From contig JALXAQ010000253.1 of assembly GCA_026991885.1 (NCBI GenBank), forward strand, positions 1 through 64,000: DNA of 64,000 nt, written 5' to 3'. The notes under the pieces were generated by a model. It was not told the origin of the DNA. It worked only from the letters and a program-made list of their open reading frames with translations, and did not search any database. How positions within the stretch are numbered: position 1 is the stretch's first letter; each line of letters begins with the position of its first letter. Both the position numbers and the translations under genes were made by a program. Positions 28,015 to 37,688 of the stretch are shown here, piece by piece. This DNA is from Thiotrichaceae bacterium (lineage in GTDB: Bacteria; Pseudomonadota; Gammaproteobacteria; Beggiatoales; Beggiatoaceae).

Positions 28015-28174
28015 TTCTTAATAACTGGGTCATATTTTGTCATTTTAACATTTATAGAAAGTTTTAAATGTTAAAATACTTTTGTTGAGGTGCCGCTTGG
28101 ATGCTCTATCCCTCACGCAGCTATTTGCCACTCAAGGTATGCCATCTGCCTAAAAATTTTAGTTAGTTAAATAA

Positions 28175-28789
28175 ATGACATTTATCTCTATTGCTACATT
28201 ATTTGCAACAATGCTTGTTCTCGCTGCTATCCCCAGTACGAGTGTATTTGCTGTGGTATCAAGATCAATGGCATCTGGATTTATTCATGGTTTTGCCACA
28301 GCCACTGGAATAGTTGTTGGCGATCTAACATTTATCTTAGTCGCTATTTATGGCTTATCTGTTATTGCTGACACGATGGGTAGTTTGTTTGTCCTCGTGA
28401 AATATCTTGCGAGTGTTTATCTTATTTGGTTTGGCGTAGGCTTATTGAAGTCAAAATCTGAGTTCGCCGAAGTTGAGGGGAATCAAAAGAAAAAGATTTC
28501 TTTGTTGTCCAGTTTTTTGTGTGGTTTGTTTATTACTTTAGGCGACCAAAAAGTTATCTTATTTTATATGGGGTTTTTTCCGGCTTTTCTGGACTTGTCT
28601 AATATTTCTATTTCTGACATAACTATAATTATTGTAATTACTATTATAGCTGTAGGTGGTGCAAAACTGGTTTATGCTTATGTGGCGGATAGAACTCAAT
28701 TACTTTTTAAAAACTTTAGTGCCACTCTGAATATTTTTGCCGGTACTGCAATGATTGGTACTGGCATTTTGTTAGCGGTGAAAGCCTAA
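28175..28789 (+). CDS. LysE/RhtB family amino-acid exporter
   Basis: 204 residues with six hydrophobic segments (about 5-25, 38-60, 66-86, 110-132, 143-165, 183-203), the LysE topology. The family hallmark GFATATGIVVGDLTFILVAI, corresponding to the conserved Gx3GxxxGD near residue 45, is present. These proteins export amino acids or homoserine lactone-like compounds. A 38-bp piece of this gene (28287-28324) is repeated identically at 30266-30303. Confidence 0.9.
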   Translation: MTFISIATLFATMLVLAAIPSTSVFAVVSRSMASGFIHGFATATGIVVGDLTFILVAIYGLSVIADTMGSLFVLVKYLASVYLIWFGVGLLKSKSEFAEVEGNQKKKISLLSSFLCGLFITLGDQKVILFYMGFFPAFLDLSNISISDITIIIVITIIAVGGAKLVYAYVADRTQLLFKNFSATLNIFAGTAMIGTGILLAVKA

Positions 28790-28980
28790 CAAAGCAAGCG
28801 TAGGGTCAATGCCATTAAGTTAAGCCAAAAATGTTCTTGTGCTTTTCGTTATGTGATGAAGAGTTGGGTGCTGCCTACACTTGACAAGCGCAAAATAAAC
28901 CATAAAATAAAATAACATGGCATTTGATGATAAGAGAAAAAATTATTATCTCAACAATTTGTATATATATGATATTTAGA

Positions 28981-29066
28981 GCGAGTGTAGGGTGCGTCCT
29001 ACACACCGGTTTGTCAGTGTAGATCAATTAGCGAGTGTAGGGTGCGTCCTACGCACCGGTTTGTCA
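28981..29066 (+). repeat. Two direct repeats, 50-bp period
   Basis: GCGAGTGTAGGGTGCGTCC followed by TACRCACCGGTTTGTCA is present at 28981-29016 and 29031-29066 with one difference. Confidence 0.85.
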
Positions 29067-29250
29067 CCATAAGGTCAATGCCATTAAGTTAAGGGCAACC
29101 ATAAAGGATTGCCCCTACCCTCTGCCGTGATTTTTCGTTTCCTCGGCAAAAGTTTTCGCGCAGCGAAAACTTTTGCCGAGGAAGGCAATCCCTTGTGGTT
29201 GCCCTTAACTTAATGGCAGTGCACCATAAGGTGCGTAGGACGCACCCTAC
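29037..29250. repeat. 214-bp nested palindrome
   Basis: Three perfect arm pairs are nested: 21 bp (29037-29057 with 29230-29250), 23 bp (29079-29101 with 29195-29217) and 19 bp (29141-29159 with 29163-29181, loop GCA). They belong to different repeat families, so the element looks built by successive insertion of palindromes into each other. Confidence 0.9.
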
Positions 29251-29257
29251 ATTCAAT

Positions 29258-29352
29258 CTAGTACGCTGTCAACCTAATTTTGTCACTTGGAGTCCAAAGC
29301 TTTAGCTTTGGACTCCAAATAACCAGACAAAATAGCCTTGACAGACTACTAG
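29258..29352. repeat. Composite inverted repeat with CTAGTA ends
   Basis: Outer arms beginning CTAGTACGCTGTCAA and ending TTGACAGACTACTAG enclose the palindrome TTGGAGTCCAAAGC (29288-29319). The same ends (TAGTAC-TTGTCAA) bound the palindrome at 54998-55105. Confidence 0.75.
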
Positions 29353-29411
29353 GCTACGCTCGCTAAGTATGGCTTTTGCCAAAAGCTGGAGTGCCTTGTT
29401 AGCCCATGATT

Positions 29412-29723
29412 TTATCCAAACACTTCGCGTAAAATATCAGGACGTTGTTTTGCAATTTGTATGAGAGATTTAGCGGCACGGCTTGGTTTTCTACGGCCTT
29501 GTTCCCAATCTTGAAGAGTGCGAACAGAAACGCCAAGCAATTCAGCAAATCGTGACTGAGACCAACCGGTTTTTTGTCGAGCTTCCACAGCAGGGGACAA
29601 TTCTACGGTTTCAATGTTACCGGTTTTGCCTGATTTTATGCTACGAACAGCATCTAAGGTTTCTTGCCAAACATCACGATCTAAGTCACGCTCAAAAAGC
29701 TCTTTTTCATTCATAACCATCAA
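29412..29723 (-). CDS. XRE-family antitoxin (HigA/NadS-like)
   Basis: 103 residues. The C-terminal half is a Cro/C1-type helix-turn-helix: VEARQKTGWSQSRFAELLGV and SVRTLQDWEQGRRKPSRAA. The N-terminal half (LFERDLDRDVWQETLDAVRS) is typical of antitoxins paired with RelE/HigB-like toxins. It follows its toxin with a 17-bp overlap, the inverted toxin-first order of higBA. It would neutralise the toxin and repress the operon. Confidence 0.88.
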   Translation of the reverse strand: MMVMNEKELFERDLDRDVWQETLDAVRSIKSGKTGNIETVELSPAVEARQKTGWSQSRFAELLGVSVRTLQDWEQGRRKPSRAAKSLIQIAKQRPDILREVFG

Positions 29724-30027
29724 CGAGTTCCCTTTTTAATACTTTGAGGATATGTGCTGGAATATTCTCTTTTTTGGATTTGGCGTAAATTGTGAGTAAC
29801 CAAATAAGACCATTTCCTACTTTAGTAAAGTAGATTACCCGAACTCCACCTCTTTTTCCTCGGCCTTTTCGTGACCAACGAATTTTGCGAATTCCACCAG
29901 AACCAGGAACAACATCACCAGCATCGGGATGTTCCGCTAACCATGCTGAAAACTCACCTCTTTCATCTTCTGACCAGTAATCAGGCCATAATTTTGTGAA
30001 AATTGGTGATTCTATTAGTGTCATCAT
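29707..30027 (-). CDS. RelE/HigB-type toxin
   Basis: 106 residues. The segment GSGGIRKIRWSRKGRGKRGG followed by VRVIYFTKVGNGLIWLLTIY is characteristic of the RelE/ParE superfamily, with the central basic strand and a C-terminal KSKKENIP helix. These toxins cleave mRNA on the ribosome. It lies upstream of and overlaps the XRE antitoxin. The pair sits in a repeat-rich stretch, compatible with acquisition. Confidence 0.88.
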   Translation of the reverse strand: MMTLIESPIFTKLWPDYWSEDERGEFSAWLAEHPDAGDVVPGSGGIRKIRWSRKGRGKRGGVRVIYFTKVGNGLIWLLTIYAKSKKENIPAHILKVLKRELVDGYE

Positions 30028-30167
30028 GTTTTTTATTATAGGGCATTGCCGTAGAATTGCAATATTTGATCACAGATAAATCTCACCAAAATTAATAAGT
30101 CAAATTTCAAATCGCACTAAAAAATTGACAGAGCTACTAAGTACCGAATCATGAATTTTAAGGTATT

Positions 30168-30199
30168 TTGGAGTCCAAAGCTTTAGCTTTGGACTCCAA
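30168..30199. repeat. Palindrome, TTGGAGTCCAAAGC family
   Basis: TTGGAGTCCAAAGC and GCTTTGGACTCCAA around TTTA, identical to the core at 29288-29319. Confidence 0.85.
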
Positions 30200-30265
30200 T
30201 ATCTCCGATAATTAGCTTCGCATACTTCGTTTACGCAGGTTCTTCGTATCATGGTTCAGTACTTA

Positions 30266-30303
30266 TGGTTTTGCCACAGCCACTGGAATAGTTGTTGGCG
30301 ATA
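30266..30303 (+). repeat. 38-bp duplicate of an internal LysE gene fragment
   Basis: ATGGTTTTGCCACAGCCACT and the next 18 bases are identical to 28287-28324 inside the LysE-family gene. Confidence 0.9.
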
Positions 30304-30395
30304 TAAAACGTCTGACAACATTAACAGTAGTAAAGATAAAATTCATCACATCGGGTATTTTGGACTCCAAAATACCTGATTAATAGGATTGCCCC

Positions 30396-32297
30396 CTACG
30401 ATTCAGGACGTTTCCTGCGACGACTACGGCGCACAAAAGTATTAGATCGGTTGCCGCCATTGACGGTTTTTTTTGAACTATCCGCCTCAGACTTTAAACG
30501 CGCTTTTGGAGCATTGCGAGGACGTTTTTGCGTCACTGGCGATTTTTTTTGCTGCTGCTTTTGTATAGTGGCTATCGGAGGTGTTGTTTCCTTAACAACA
30601 ACGGGCTTTTGAGGAAACACCTTAGTCCAAAAACGTTTTATCAATCCTTGCTGATTTTCCAGCACTGGCGGGGTCGTGTGTACCACACCTTTGACAGTCG
30701 GTTCTTCAGAAGATTCTGGTTTGAGGGGTGCCCTATAATTATCAACTACCCCTTCTTGAGGTTTGGTTATCAGTTGATAAGTCGCTTTATGACTGCTAAA
30801 CTCTTTTTTATCATCCTGCCGCACACGTTGCACATCATATCTCGGCGTTTCCATGTTGGGATTAGGTATCAGCACAATATTGATACGTTGCCGACTCTCA
30901 ATTTCAAAGGTAGCCTGTCGTTTTTCATTCACCAAATAAGTTGCCACTTCCACTGGGACTTGGGCGATGATTTTAACCGTTTTGTCCTTCATCGCCTCTT
31001 CTTCCATTAAGCGCAGAATGGATAAGGATAAAGATTCAATACTACGAATTGCGCCTTGTCCATTGCAACGGGGACAAACTATCTGGCTCGATTCTCCGAG
31101 TGAAGGACGCAAACGTTGGCGCGACATTTCTAACAATCCAAATCGTGAGATACGCCCAACTTGTACCCGCGCCCTATCCATTTTCAGCGCCTCTTTCATG
31201 CGGCTTTCAACTTCACGCTGATTTTTATGACTGAGCATATCAATAAAATCTATCACCACCAATCCGCCTACATCGCGCAGGCGCAATTGTCGGGCAACTT
31301 CATCAACCGCCTCCAAATTGGTATTGAGAGCCGTTTCTTCTATATCAACCCCCTTTGTCGCACGCGCTGAATTAATATCTATCGACAACAATGCCTCAGT
31401 ATGGTCAAGAACAATGGCACCCCCAGAGGGTAATTTCACTTCGCGTTGAAAAGCCGACTCAATTTGGCTTTCAATTTGATAGCGCGTAAACAACGGCACT
31501 TTGTCCTGATAAAGTTTGACCTTATTAACATGCTGTGGCATGATCTGCTGCATGAATTTGCATGCATCTCGATAAATTTCCGGATTATCAACGATAATTT
31601 CACTGATATCTTCGCGCAAATAATCGCGGATGGCACGGATGATCACATTACTTTCTTGATAGATCAGAATCGGTGCTATGCACTGTTTAGATGAGGTTTC
31701 TATGGCTTGCCATAATTGCAAGAGATACTCTAAATCCCATTTCAATTCATCAACGGTTTTATTAACACCAGCAGTACGCAATATCAAACCCATACCGCTT
31801 GGTATTTCTAGGGCACTCAAAGCTTCCCTCGCTTCACTGCGATCATCCCCTTCAATGCGGCGCGATACGCCACCCGCTCGTGGATTATTCGGCATCAACA
31901 CCAGATAGCGTCCCGCTAAACTGATAAAAGTCGTCAAAGCGGCACCTTTGTTACCACGTTCTTCCTTATCTACCTGTATGATGATTTCCTGTCCTTCTTG
32001 CAAGACATCCTTAATGCTGCGACGAACCTGCTTCTTTTCAGCACTTTCCTCCGCATCTGCTTTAAAATAACTGCGGACAACATCCTTAAGTGGCAAAAAG
32101 CCATGTCTATCAACACCAAACTCAATAAAAGCGGCCTCCAAACTGGGTTCTATGCGGGTGATTTTACCTTTGTAAATATTAGACTTCATTTGCTTGCGAG
32201 CCGCTGTTTCGATGTCAAAATTATCTAATTTTTGTCCATCAACCATAGCGACACGCAACTCTTCAGGCTGAGTTGCGTTAATTAATATTCTCTTCAT
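30396..32297 (-). CDS. rne: Ribonuclease E/G (short RNase E)
   Basis: 633 residues. The N-terminal catalytic half is complete: [21 protein letters not shown]1 domain [20 protein letters not shown], the RNase H-like and 5'-sensor regions, LLSIDINS and VVIDFIDM (metal-ligand aspartates) and the Zn-link CPRCNGQG. The C-terminal tail after about 510 is short, basic and proline-rich, ending [11 protein letters not shown]. This is much shorter than the E. coli scaffold (total 1061), so it may retain RNA binding but lack much of the degradosome platform. It starts mRNA decay and rRNA/tRNA processing. Divergent from rluC, the usual gammaproteobacterial arrangement. Confidence 0.95.
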   Translation of the reverse strand: MKRILINATQPEELRVAMVDGQKLDNFDIETAARKQMKSNIYKGKITRIEPSLEAAFIEFGVDRHGFLPLKDVVRSYFKADAEESAEKKQVRRSIKDVLQEGQEIIIQVDKEERGNKGAALTTFISLAGRYLVLMPNNPRAGGVSRRIEGDDRSEAREALSALEIPSGMGLILRTAGVNKTVDELKWDLEYLLQLWQAIETSSKQCIAPILIYQESNVIIRAIRDYLREDISEIIVDNPEIYRDACKFMQQIMPQHVNKVKLYQDKVPLFTRYQIESQIESAFQREVKLPSGGAIVLDHTEALLSIDINSARATKGVDIEETALNTNLEAVDEVARQLRLRDVGGLVVIDFIDMLSHKNQREVESRMKEALKMDRARVQVGRISRFGLLEMSRQRLRPSLGESSQIVCPRCNGQGAIRSIESLSLSILRLMEEEAMKDKTVKIIAQVPVEVATYLVNEKRQATFEIESRQRINIVLIPNPNMETPRYDVQRVRQDDKKEFSSHKATYQLITKPQEGVVDNYRAPLKPESSEEPTVKGVVHTTPPVLENQQGLIKRFWTKVFPQKPVVVKETTPPIATIQKQQQKKSPVTQKRPRNAPKARLKSEADSSKKTVNGGNRSNTFVRRSRRRKRPES

Positions 32298-32408
32298 TCA
32301 AGTTAATCCTTAGTGATAGTGCTCAACCTCATTTTATTGGGAGCACTGTTATTCCATGTTCTGTTGGGCGCACAATATTTTTATTTAGGAACAAGTTGAT
32401 TTTATCAG

Positions 32409-32417
32409 TGTTATAAT
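32409..32417 (+). promoter_or_regulatory. Extended -10 overlapping the first rluC ATG
   Basis: TGTTATAAT (32409-32417) is a perfect extended -10. Transcription would start near 32424, so a transcript from here could only use the ATG at 32425 and would be nearly leaderless. Confidence 0.4.
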
Positions 32418-33381
32418 GTTCACCATGAATACTTACAAACAAAGCCCTGTGACTTTTTTGACAATTTCTGCGGATCAAGCCGGGCAACGTATTGATAATT
32501 TTTTGCATACTCACCTTAAAGGTGTGCCAAGAAGTCATATCTATCGGATATTGCGTACTGGCGAAGTGCGTATCAATAAAGGTCGTATTAAGCCAACTTA
32601 CCGCTTGATGGTGGACGATCTCTTGCGTTTGCCGCCCCTACAATGTCAAGATCACAATCCAAACGTGCCAAGCGCAAACCGCCTAAAGGCATTGGCAAAC
32701 GCTATTTTGTACGAAGATGCCCATCTATTAATCATCAACAAACCGGCGGGCATGGCTGTGCATGGTGGCACTGGCATTGATGGTGGCGTGATTGAAGCTT
32801 TGCGTGCTTTATATCCTAACGCCCCTTATTTAGAATTAGTACACCGTTTAGATCGTGATACCTCTGGCTGTTTGATGATTGCAAAAAAACGTAGCATGTT
32901 ACGGCGCTTACATGATTTACTACGCAATGGTGGAATACACAAACACTATCTCGCCTTAGTACAAGGGCGTTGGAATCCACACATCCGCCGGGTAGAGGCA
33001 CCATTGCGTAAAAATATTTTACAATCAGGAGAACGTATTGTGCGTGTCAGTGCCCAGGGTAAATCCGCCCTCACTCAGTTTAGCATTGAACAACAATTTA
33101 CAACAACGACTTTATTGCGTGTGCAGCCCTTGACGGGGCGTACTCATCAAATCCGTGTACATGCTGCCCATCAGGGGCATCCGATTGCGGGAGATAGTAA
33201 ATACGGTGATGAATCCTTTAACCAACAAATGCGCCACGACAAGCTCAAACGTTTATGGCTGCACGCTGAAAAATTGGATATTGATTTACCAGAGATCAAT
33301 TATCACCTTAGCACATCTGCCCCATTACCGGATGCTTTGCAACAAACTCTACTATGTCAGAAAAAAACTTTAAATTATTAA
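32416..33381 (+). CDS. rluC: 23S rRNA pseudouridine synthase RluC
   Basis: 321 residues (E. coli 319), or 318 from the second ATG at 32425. An N-terminal S4 domain (GQRIDNFLHTHLKGVPRSHI, GEVRINKGRIKP) is followed by the RluA-family catalytic domain with ELVHRLDRDTSGCLM, whose Asp in HRLDRDTS is the nucleophile. RluC modifies U955, U2504 and U2580 in E. coli 23S rRNA. The start is uncertain because a likely -10 overlaps the first ATG. The 3' end overlaps the HAD gene by 28 bp. Confidence 0.95.
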   Translation: MFTMNTYKQSPVTFLTISADQAGQRIDNFLHTHLKGVPRSHIYRILRTGEVRINKGRIKPTYRLMVDDLLRLPPLQCQDHNPNVPSANRLKALANAILYEDAHLLIINKPAGMAVHGGTGIDGGVIEALRALYPNAPYLELVHRLDRDTSGCLMIAKKRSMLRRLHDLLRNGGIHKHYLALVQGRWNPHIRRVEAPLRKNILQSGERIVRVSAQGKSALTQFSIEQQFTTTTLLRVQPLTGRTHQIRVHAAHQGHPIAGDSKYGDESFNQQMRHDKLKRLWLHAEKLDIDLPEINYHLSTSAPLPDALQQTLLCQKKTLNY

Positions 33382-34010
33382 TATTTGATTGGGATGGTAC
33401 GCTGATGGACTCAGCACCCCGTATCGTCGCCAGTTTTCAGGCTGCTATTAGCGATTTGAATATGGAAAAGCGCAGCCCTGCACAAATTCGTCACATCATC
33501 GGCTTAGGCTTAAACGAGGCAATTGCCACTTTATTTCCAGACGTTTCAACACAACAATGTTTACAACTCGCTGATCGTTATCGCCATCATTTTTTGAGCA
33601 ATCAGGCATTGGCAACTCCCTTATTTCCGGGGGTGGCTGAGACTTTGCAAAGCTTGGAAACGGCGGGCTATTGGTTGGCAGTAGCAACAGGCAAAAGTCG
33701 CAAAGGATTGAGCAGGGCTTTAGCTGAAAGTCAATTAACAACTTTATTTCACAGCACACGCTGCGCTGATGAAACAAGTTCTAAGCCAAACCCACAAATG
33801 TTGCAAGAAATCATGGATGAATTAGGCATAGAGCCCAATCAGACATTAATGATAGGCGACACTCAATATGATTTACAAATGGCGCACAATGCGGGCGTTG
33901 GCTCAGTGGCAGTGAGTTATGGTGTGCATGACAAGGACCTGTTATTTGCCTGTCATCCATTGATTTGTATAGATAGTTTACCCGCTTTATCTGCGTGGTT
34001 ACATTCATAG
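33354..34010 (+). CDS. HAD-superfamily phosphatase (phosphoglycolate phosphatase-like)
   Basis: 218 residues. Motif I FDWDGTLMDS (nucleophile Asp in the first DxD), motif II VATGKS, motif III Lys near SSKPNPQML and motif IV IGDTQYDLQMA are all present, with a helical C1 cap. It overlaps rluC, the arrangement of the HAD gene after rluC in many gammaproteobacteria. The substrate may be phosphoglycolate or a related small phosphoester; I cannot choose. Confidence 0.9.
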   Translation: MSEKNFKLLIFDWDGTLMDSAPRIVASFQAAISDLNMEKRSPAQIRHIIGLGLNEAIATLFPDVSTQQCLQLADRYRHHFLSNQALATPLFPGVAETLQSLETAGYWLAVATGKSRKGLSRALAESQLTTLFHSTRCADETSSKPNPQMLQEIMDELGIEPNQTLMIGDTQYDLQMAHNAGVGSVAVSYGVHDKDLLFACHPLICIDSLPALSAWLHS

Positions 34011-34026
34011 CAAGGTACAAAATATT

Positions 34027-35001
34027 ATGTCAGAAATAAATTTAGATGAAAACTGGGAACGCGATATATTAAGAGATCTCGCCTTTGCCACCATCAAAGA
34101 ACAGCGGCGAGCCCGACGGTGGCGCATTTTTTTTATACTCTTGTTTTTTACATACTTGTTTGTCACTTTAGCGATATTCGTCGAACCCGATTGGTTGAGC
34201 GGGGATGAGGAGGGAGGTAAGAAACATACCGCCCTTGTTGAAGTACAAGGTGTTATTGCCGCCGACGCTCAAGCGAGTGCTGATAAAATTGTCACAAGTC
34301 TGCGTAGGGCATTTAAAGATGAAAAAACAGCGGGTGTGATTATTCGCATTAATAGCCCAGGCGGTAGCCCCGTGCAAGCTGGCTACATTAATGATGAAAT
34401 CAGACGCTTGCGGGAAAAATACCCGGATATTCCTGTTTATGCTGTTGCAACAGATATGTGTACATCCGGGGGCTACTATATCGCTGCGGCGGCTGATAAA
34501 ATTTATGCTGATAAAGCCACTATTATCGGATCAATTGGCGTATTAATGAATGGCTTTGGTTTTGTTGGTGCCATGGAAAAACTGGGCGTAGAACGCCGAT
34601 TGTTGACTGCCGGCGAACATAAAGGATTTTTAGATCCATTTTCGCCCATGAAAAAAGAAGACCTTGCCCACATTCAAAGCGTGCTTAAAGATGTCCATAA
34701 CCAATTTATCACAGTCGTTAAACAAGGACGCGAAAAGAGTTTGACCGAAAAAGGAAAGTTAGAATTGTTAGACAATCCTGATCTGTTTTCGGGGCTGTTA
34801 TGGACAGGCGAACAAGCCATGAAACTCGGCTTAGTGGATGGTTTGGGTAGCAGCAGCTATATTGCTCGTGAAATCATCAAAGCTGAAAAAATCAAGGATT
34901 TTACCTCTAAACCAAATTATTTAGACCGCTTTGCTGAACGCTTGGGGGTTACGATGGCGAGGACTCTGGCGCAGCAATTCAAACTGGCGACACTTCAGTG
35001 A
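34027..35001 (+). CDS. sppA: Signal peptide peptidase SppA (S49 family)
   Basis: 324 residues, the short single-domain form. One transmembrane helix (about 34-52) anchors a periplasmic catalytic domain. DMCTSGGYY gives nucleophile Ser147, and AGEHKGFLDPFSPM gives general-base Lys199, the same numbering as the B. subtilis enzyme. It degrades cleaved signal peptides in the membrane. The gene overlaps crcB by 4 bp (GTGA) and follows the HAD gene by 16 bp, forming an rluC-HAD-sppA-crcB-DUF190 run. Confidence 0.94.
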   Translation: MSEINLDENWERDILRDLAFATIKEQRRARRWRIFFILLFFTYLFVTLAIFVEPDWLSGDEEGGKKHTALVEVQGVIAADAQASADKIVTSLRRAFKDEKTAGVIIRINSPGGSPVQAGYINDEIRRLREKYPDIPVYAVATDMCTSGGYYIAAAADKIYADKATIIGSIGVLMNGFGFVGAMEKLGVERRLLTAGEHKGFLDPFSPMKKEDLAHIQSVLKDVHNQFITVVKQGREKSLTEKGKLELLDNPDLFSGLLWTGEQAMKLGLVDGLGSSSYIAREIIKAEKIKDFTSKPNYLDRFAERLGVTMARTLAQQFKLATLQ

Positions 35002-35369
35002 CCCGTCTCATCGCAATTGCAGCCGGTGGCGCGATAGGTGCTGTATTGCGCTTTTGGGTGTCCACTGGTATATATACCCTTTTTGGCCGAGAATTTCCTT
35101 ATGGAACCTTGGTTGTCAACGTCTTGGGAAGCTTGTTCATGGGATTTTTATATATTTTCATGCTAGAGCGAATTACCAGCATTGAATGGCGAGCCGCTCT
35201 ATTGATAGGCTTACTCGGCGCGTTTACCACTTTTTCGACCTTTTCTTTGGAAACCATGACTCTGATTGAAGGCGGAGAACCAATCAAAGCGTTATTGAAT
35301 ATTTTTATCAGTGTCTCACTGTGTTTGTTAGCCACTTGGTTGGGAATACAATTAGCAAGATTATTATGA
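34998..35369 (+). CDS. crcB: Fluoride channel CrcB/FluC
   Basis: 123 residues with four hydrophobic helices. The signature GLLGAFTTFSTFS (about 74-86), with the conserved phenylalanines and central Na-site glycine/threonine, is present, as is the N-terminal GGAIGAVLRF. The dual-topology dimer exports fluoride. The start GTG overlaps the sppA stop. No fluoride riboswitch is possible here because the gene is embedded in an operon. The DUF190 gene overlaps its stop. Confidence 0.94.
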   Translation: MTRLIAIAAGGAIGAVLRFWVSTGIYTLFGREFPYGTLVVNVLGSLFMGFLYIFMLERITSIEWRAALLIGLLGAFTTFSTFSLETMTLIEGGEPIKALLNIFISVSLCLLATWLGIQLARLL

Positions 35370-35662
35370 AACAAATCACAATGGTACGCATTTACCTAAC
35401 CGAAGCTGAGGGGCGAGTCAATAAACTGTTGAAATATCTGCATGAGGAGAGCAAAGTCAGCGGCGTGACGGTATTGAGAGGTATTAGCGGCTTTGGTCAA
35501 TCGGGTAAAATTCATGCTGCCCATTTAGTCGATTTATCTTTAGACTTACCGCTGATTATAGAATTTTTTGATAGCCCAGAAAAAATAACCCATATTTTGT
35601 CTCACTTAAAAACTCTCGTTGAGGCTAATCATATCGTGTATTGGCAGGCTCAATGTGATTAA
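35366..35662 (+). CDS. DUF190 family protein
   Basis: 98 residues from the ATG at 35366, which overlaps the crcB stop (ATGA); an in-frame upstream start would run far into crcB and is unlikely. The domain reads MVRIYLTEAEGRVNKLLKYL then VTVLRGISGFGQSGKIH, the DUF190 pattern with a PII-like ferredoxin fold. DUF190 genes are often beside crcB, so a role in fluoride response or channel control is likely but unproven. Confidence 0.9.
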   Translation: MKQITMVRIYLTEAEGRVNKLLKYLHEESKVSGVTVLRGISGFGQSGKIHAAHLVDLSLDLPLIIEFFDSPEKITHILSHLKTLVEANHIVYWQAQCD

Positions 35663-35678
35663 ATCCCCTACATCAAAA

Positions 35679-36974
<1,296 letters not shown>

Positions 36975-37002
36975 AATAATTCCAAAAAAAGGAATAAGCT
37001 CA

Positions 37003-37455
37003 ATGCCAGAAAAAATAAACAGAGAAAACTTGTCTGCTGAAGACATCATGACTCTACAAAGCGGGATAGCCGCATTTGAAACCAAACAATTTGTTCGCGC
37101 CTATGAATTACTCTCAGGATTGGCAGAAGCAGGCAATCCAGAGGCACAATATCGTCTTGCGATCATGGCTCAAAATGGATTAGGTATGGTCGTCAATCAA
37201 AAAGAGGCAGTCCATTGGATGCGAACGGCTGCCGAACAAGGTTTTGATTTAGCGCAACATGGTTTAGGATTTATGTACATGGAAGGGGAATGTGTGGAAC
37301 AAAACTATAGTCAAGCCATTCACTGGTTTACTTTAGCGGCGGAACAAGGCTTGGCTGGGGCACAAACGACTTTAGGGAAATTGTACGAAGAAGGACATGG
37401 GGTGGAAAAAGATTTAGAGGAAGCCAAACGTTGGTATGCTAAAGCTGGGTTTTAG
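37003..37455 (+). CDS. Sel1-repeat protein
   Basis: 150 residues from the ATG at 37003, with AGGA 9 bp upstream; a longer in-frame reading overlaps serS and lacks a binding site. Three to four Sel1-like repeats of about 36 residues are visible: AQYRLAIMAQNGLGMVVNQK, LAQHGLGFMYMEGECVEQNY and AQTTLGKLYEEGHGVEKDLE. The alpha-solenoid mediates protein contacts. There is no signal peptide, so it is probably cytoplasmic. A second Sel1 protein with a signal peptide lies at 46201. Confidence 0.85.
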   Translation: MPEKINRENLSAEDIMTLQSGIAAFETKQFVRAYELLSGLAEAGNPEAQYRLAIMAQNGLGMVVNQKEAVHWMRTAAEQGFDLAQHGLGFMYMEGECVEQNYSQAIHWFTLAAEQGLAGAQTTLGKLYEEGHGVEKDLEEAKRWYAKAGF

Positions 37456-37688
37456 GAACGTGCATATCGTAGGGGCAATCCCTTGTGGTTGCCCTAGTGC
37501 AATTTCACCCACATTGATCAGTGCGGTTGGCTTGGATAACAGCTTCCATCACGGCAGACTTATTCAACGAACTGTTCATAACAGGGTATTTGTTTAGCTA
37601 GCAAATGAGCGTAGCGTCCTACGCACCTTCTAAATTTTCCCGCTAAAGGTGCGTCTGCGCGAGGCCCAAAACCCAAAAGCGCAAAGGG
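37456..37688. other. Intergenic region between convergent genes
   Basis: It contains the GGGGCAATCCCTTGTGGTTG hairpin (37472-37494), likely a bidirectional terminator, and GCGTCCTACGCACC fragments near 37615-37630. Directly beyond the FGE-gene stop (37656-37688) is a short GC-rich then pyrimidine-rich tract on the minus strand (CCCTTTGCGCTTTTGGG). This would be the expected place of an initiation-of-mutagenic-homing sequence if the C terminus is a retroelement target. Confidence 0.6.
37472..37494. terminator. Hairpin terminator, GGGCAATCC family
   Basis: GGGGCAA and TTGCCC arms with a CCTTGTGG-type loop, 16 bp after the Sel1 gene stop. Confidence 0.65.

Larger units (their letters stand above)
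28790..29411. other. Repeat-dense intergenic region
   Basis: No gene is visible in about 620 bp. It holds two 36-bp direct repeats with a 50-bp period (28981-29016 and 29031-29066), a 214-bp nested palindrome (29037-29250) and a second composite palindrome (29258-29352). The phrase GTCAATGCCATTAAGTTAAG recurs near 28806, 29073, in inverse near 29203 and near 49170. Confidence 0.85.
30028..30395. other. Intergenic region with palindrome and gene debris
   Basis: No gene is visible. It holds the palindrome at 30168-30199, a TTAGCTTCGC-ACTTCGT phrase also found near 48150 and 61817, a 38-bp copy of part of the LysE gene (30266-30303) and a small TTGGACTCCAAAA hairpin near 30355-30372. Confidence 0.75.

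Noticed and set aside
34900-35000. Fluoride riboswitch before crcB
   Set aside because: crcB overlaps the sppA stop codon, leaving no leader for a riboswitch.
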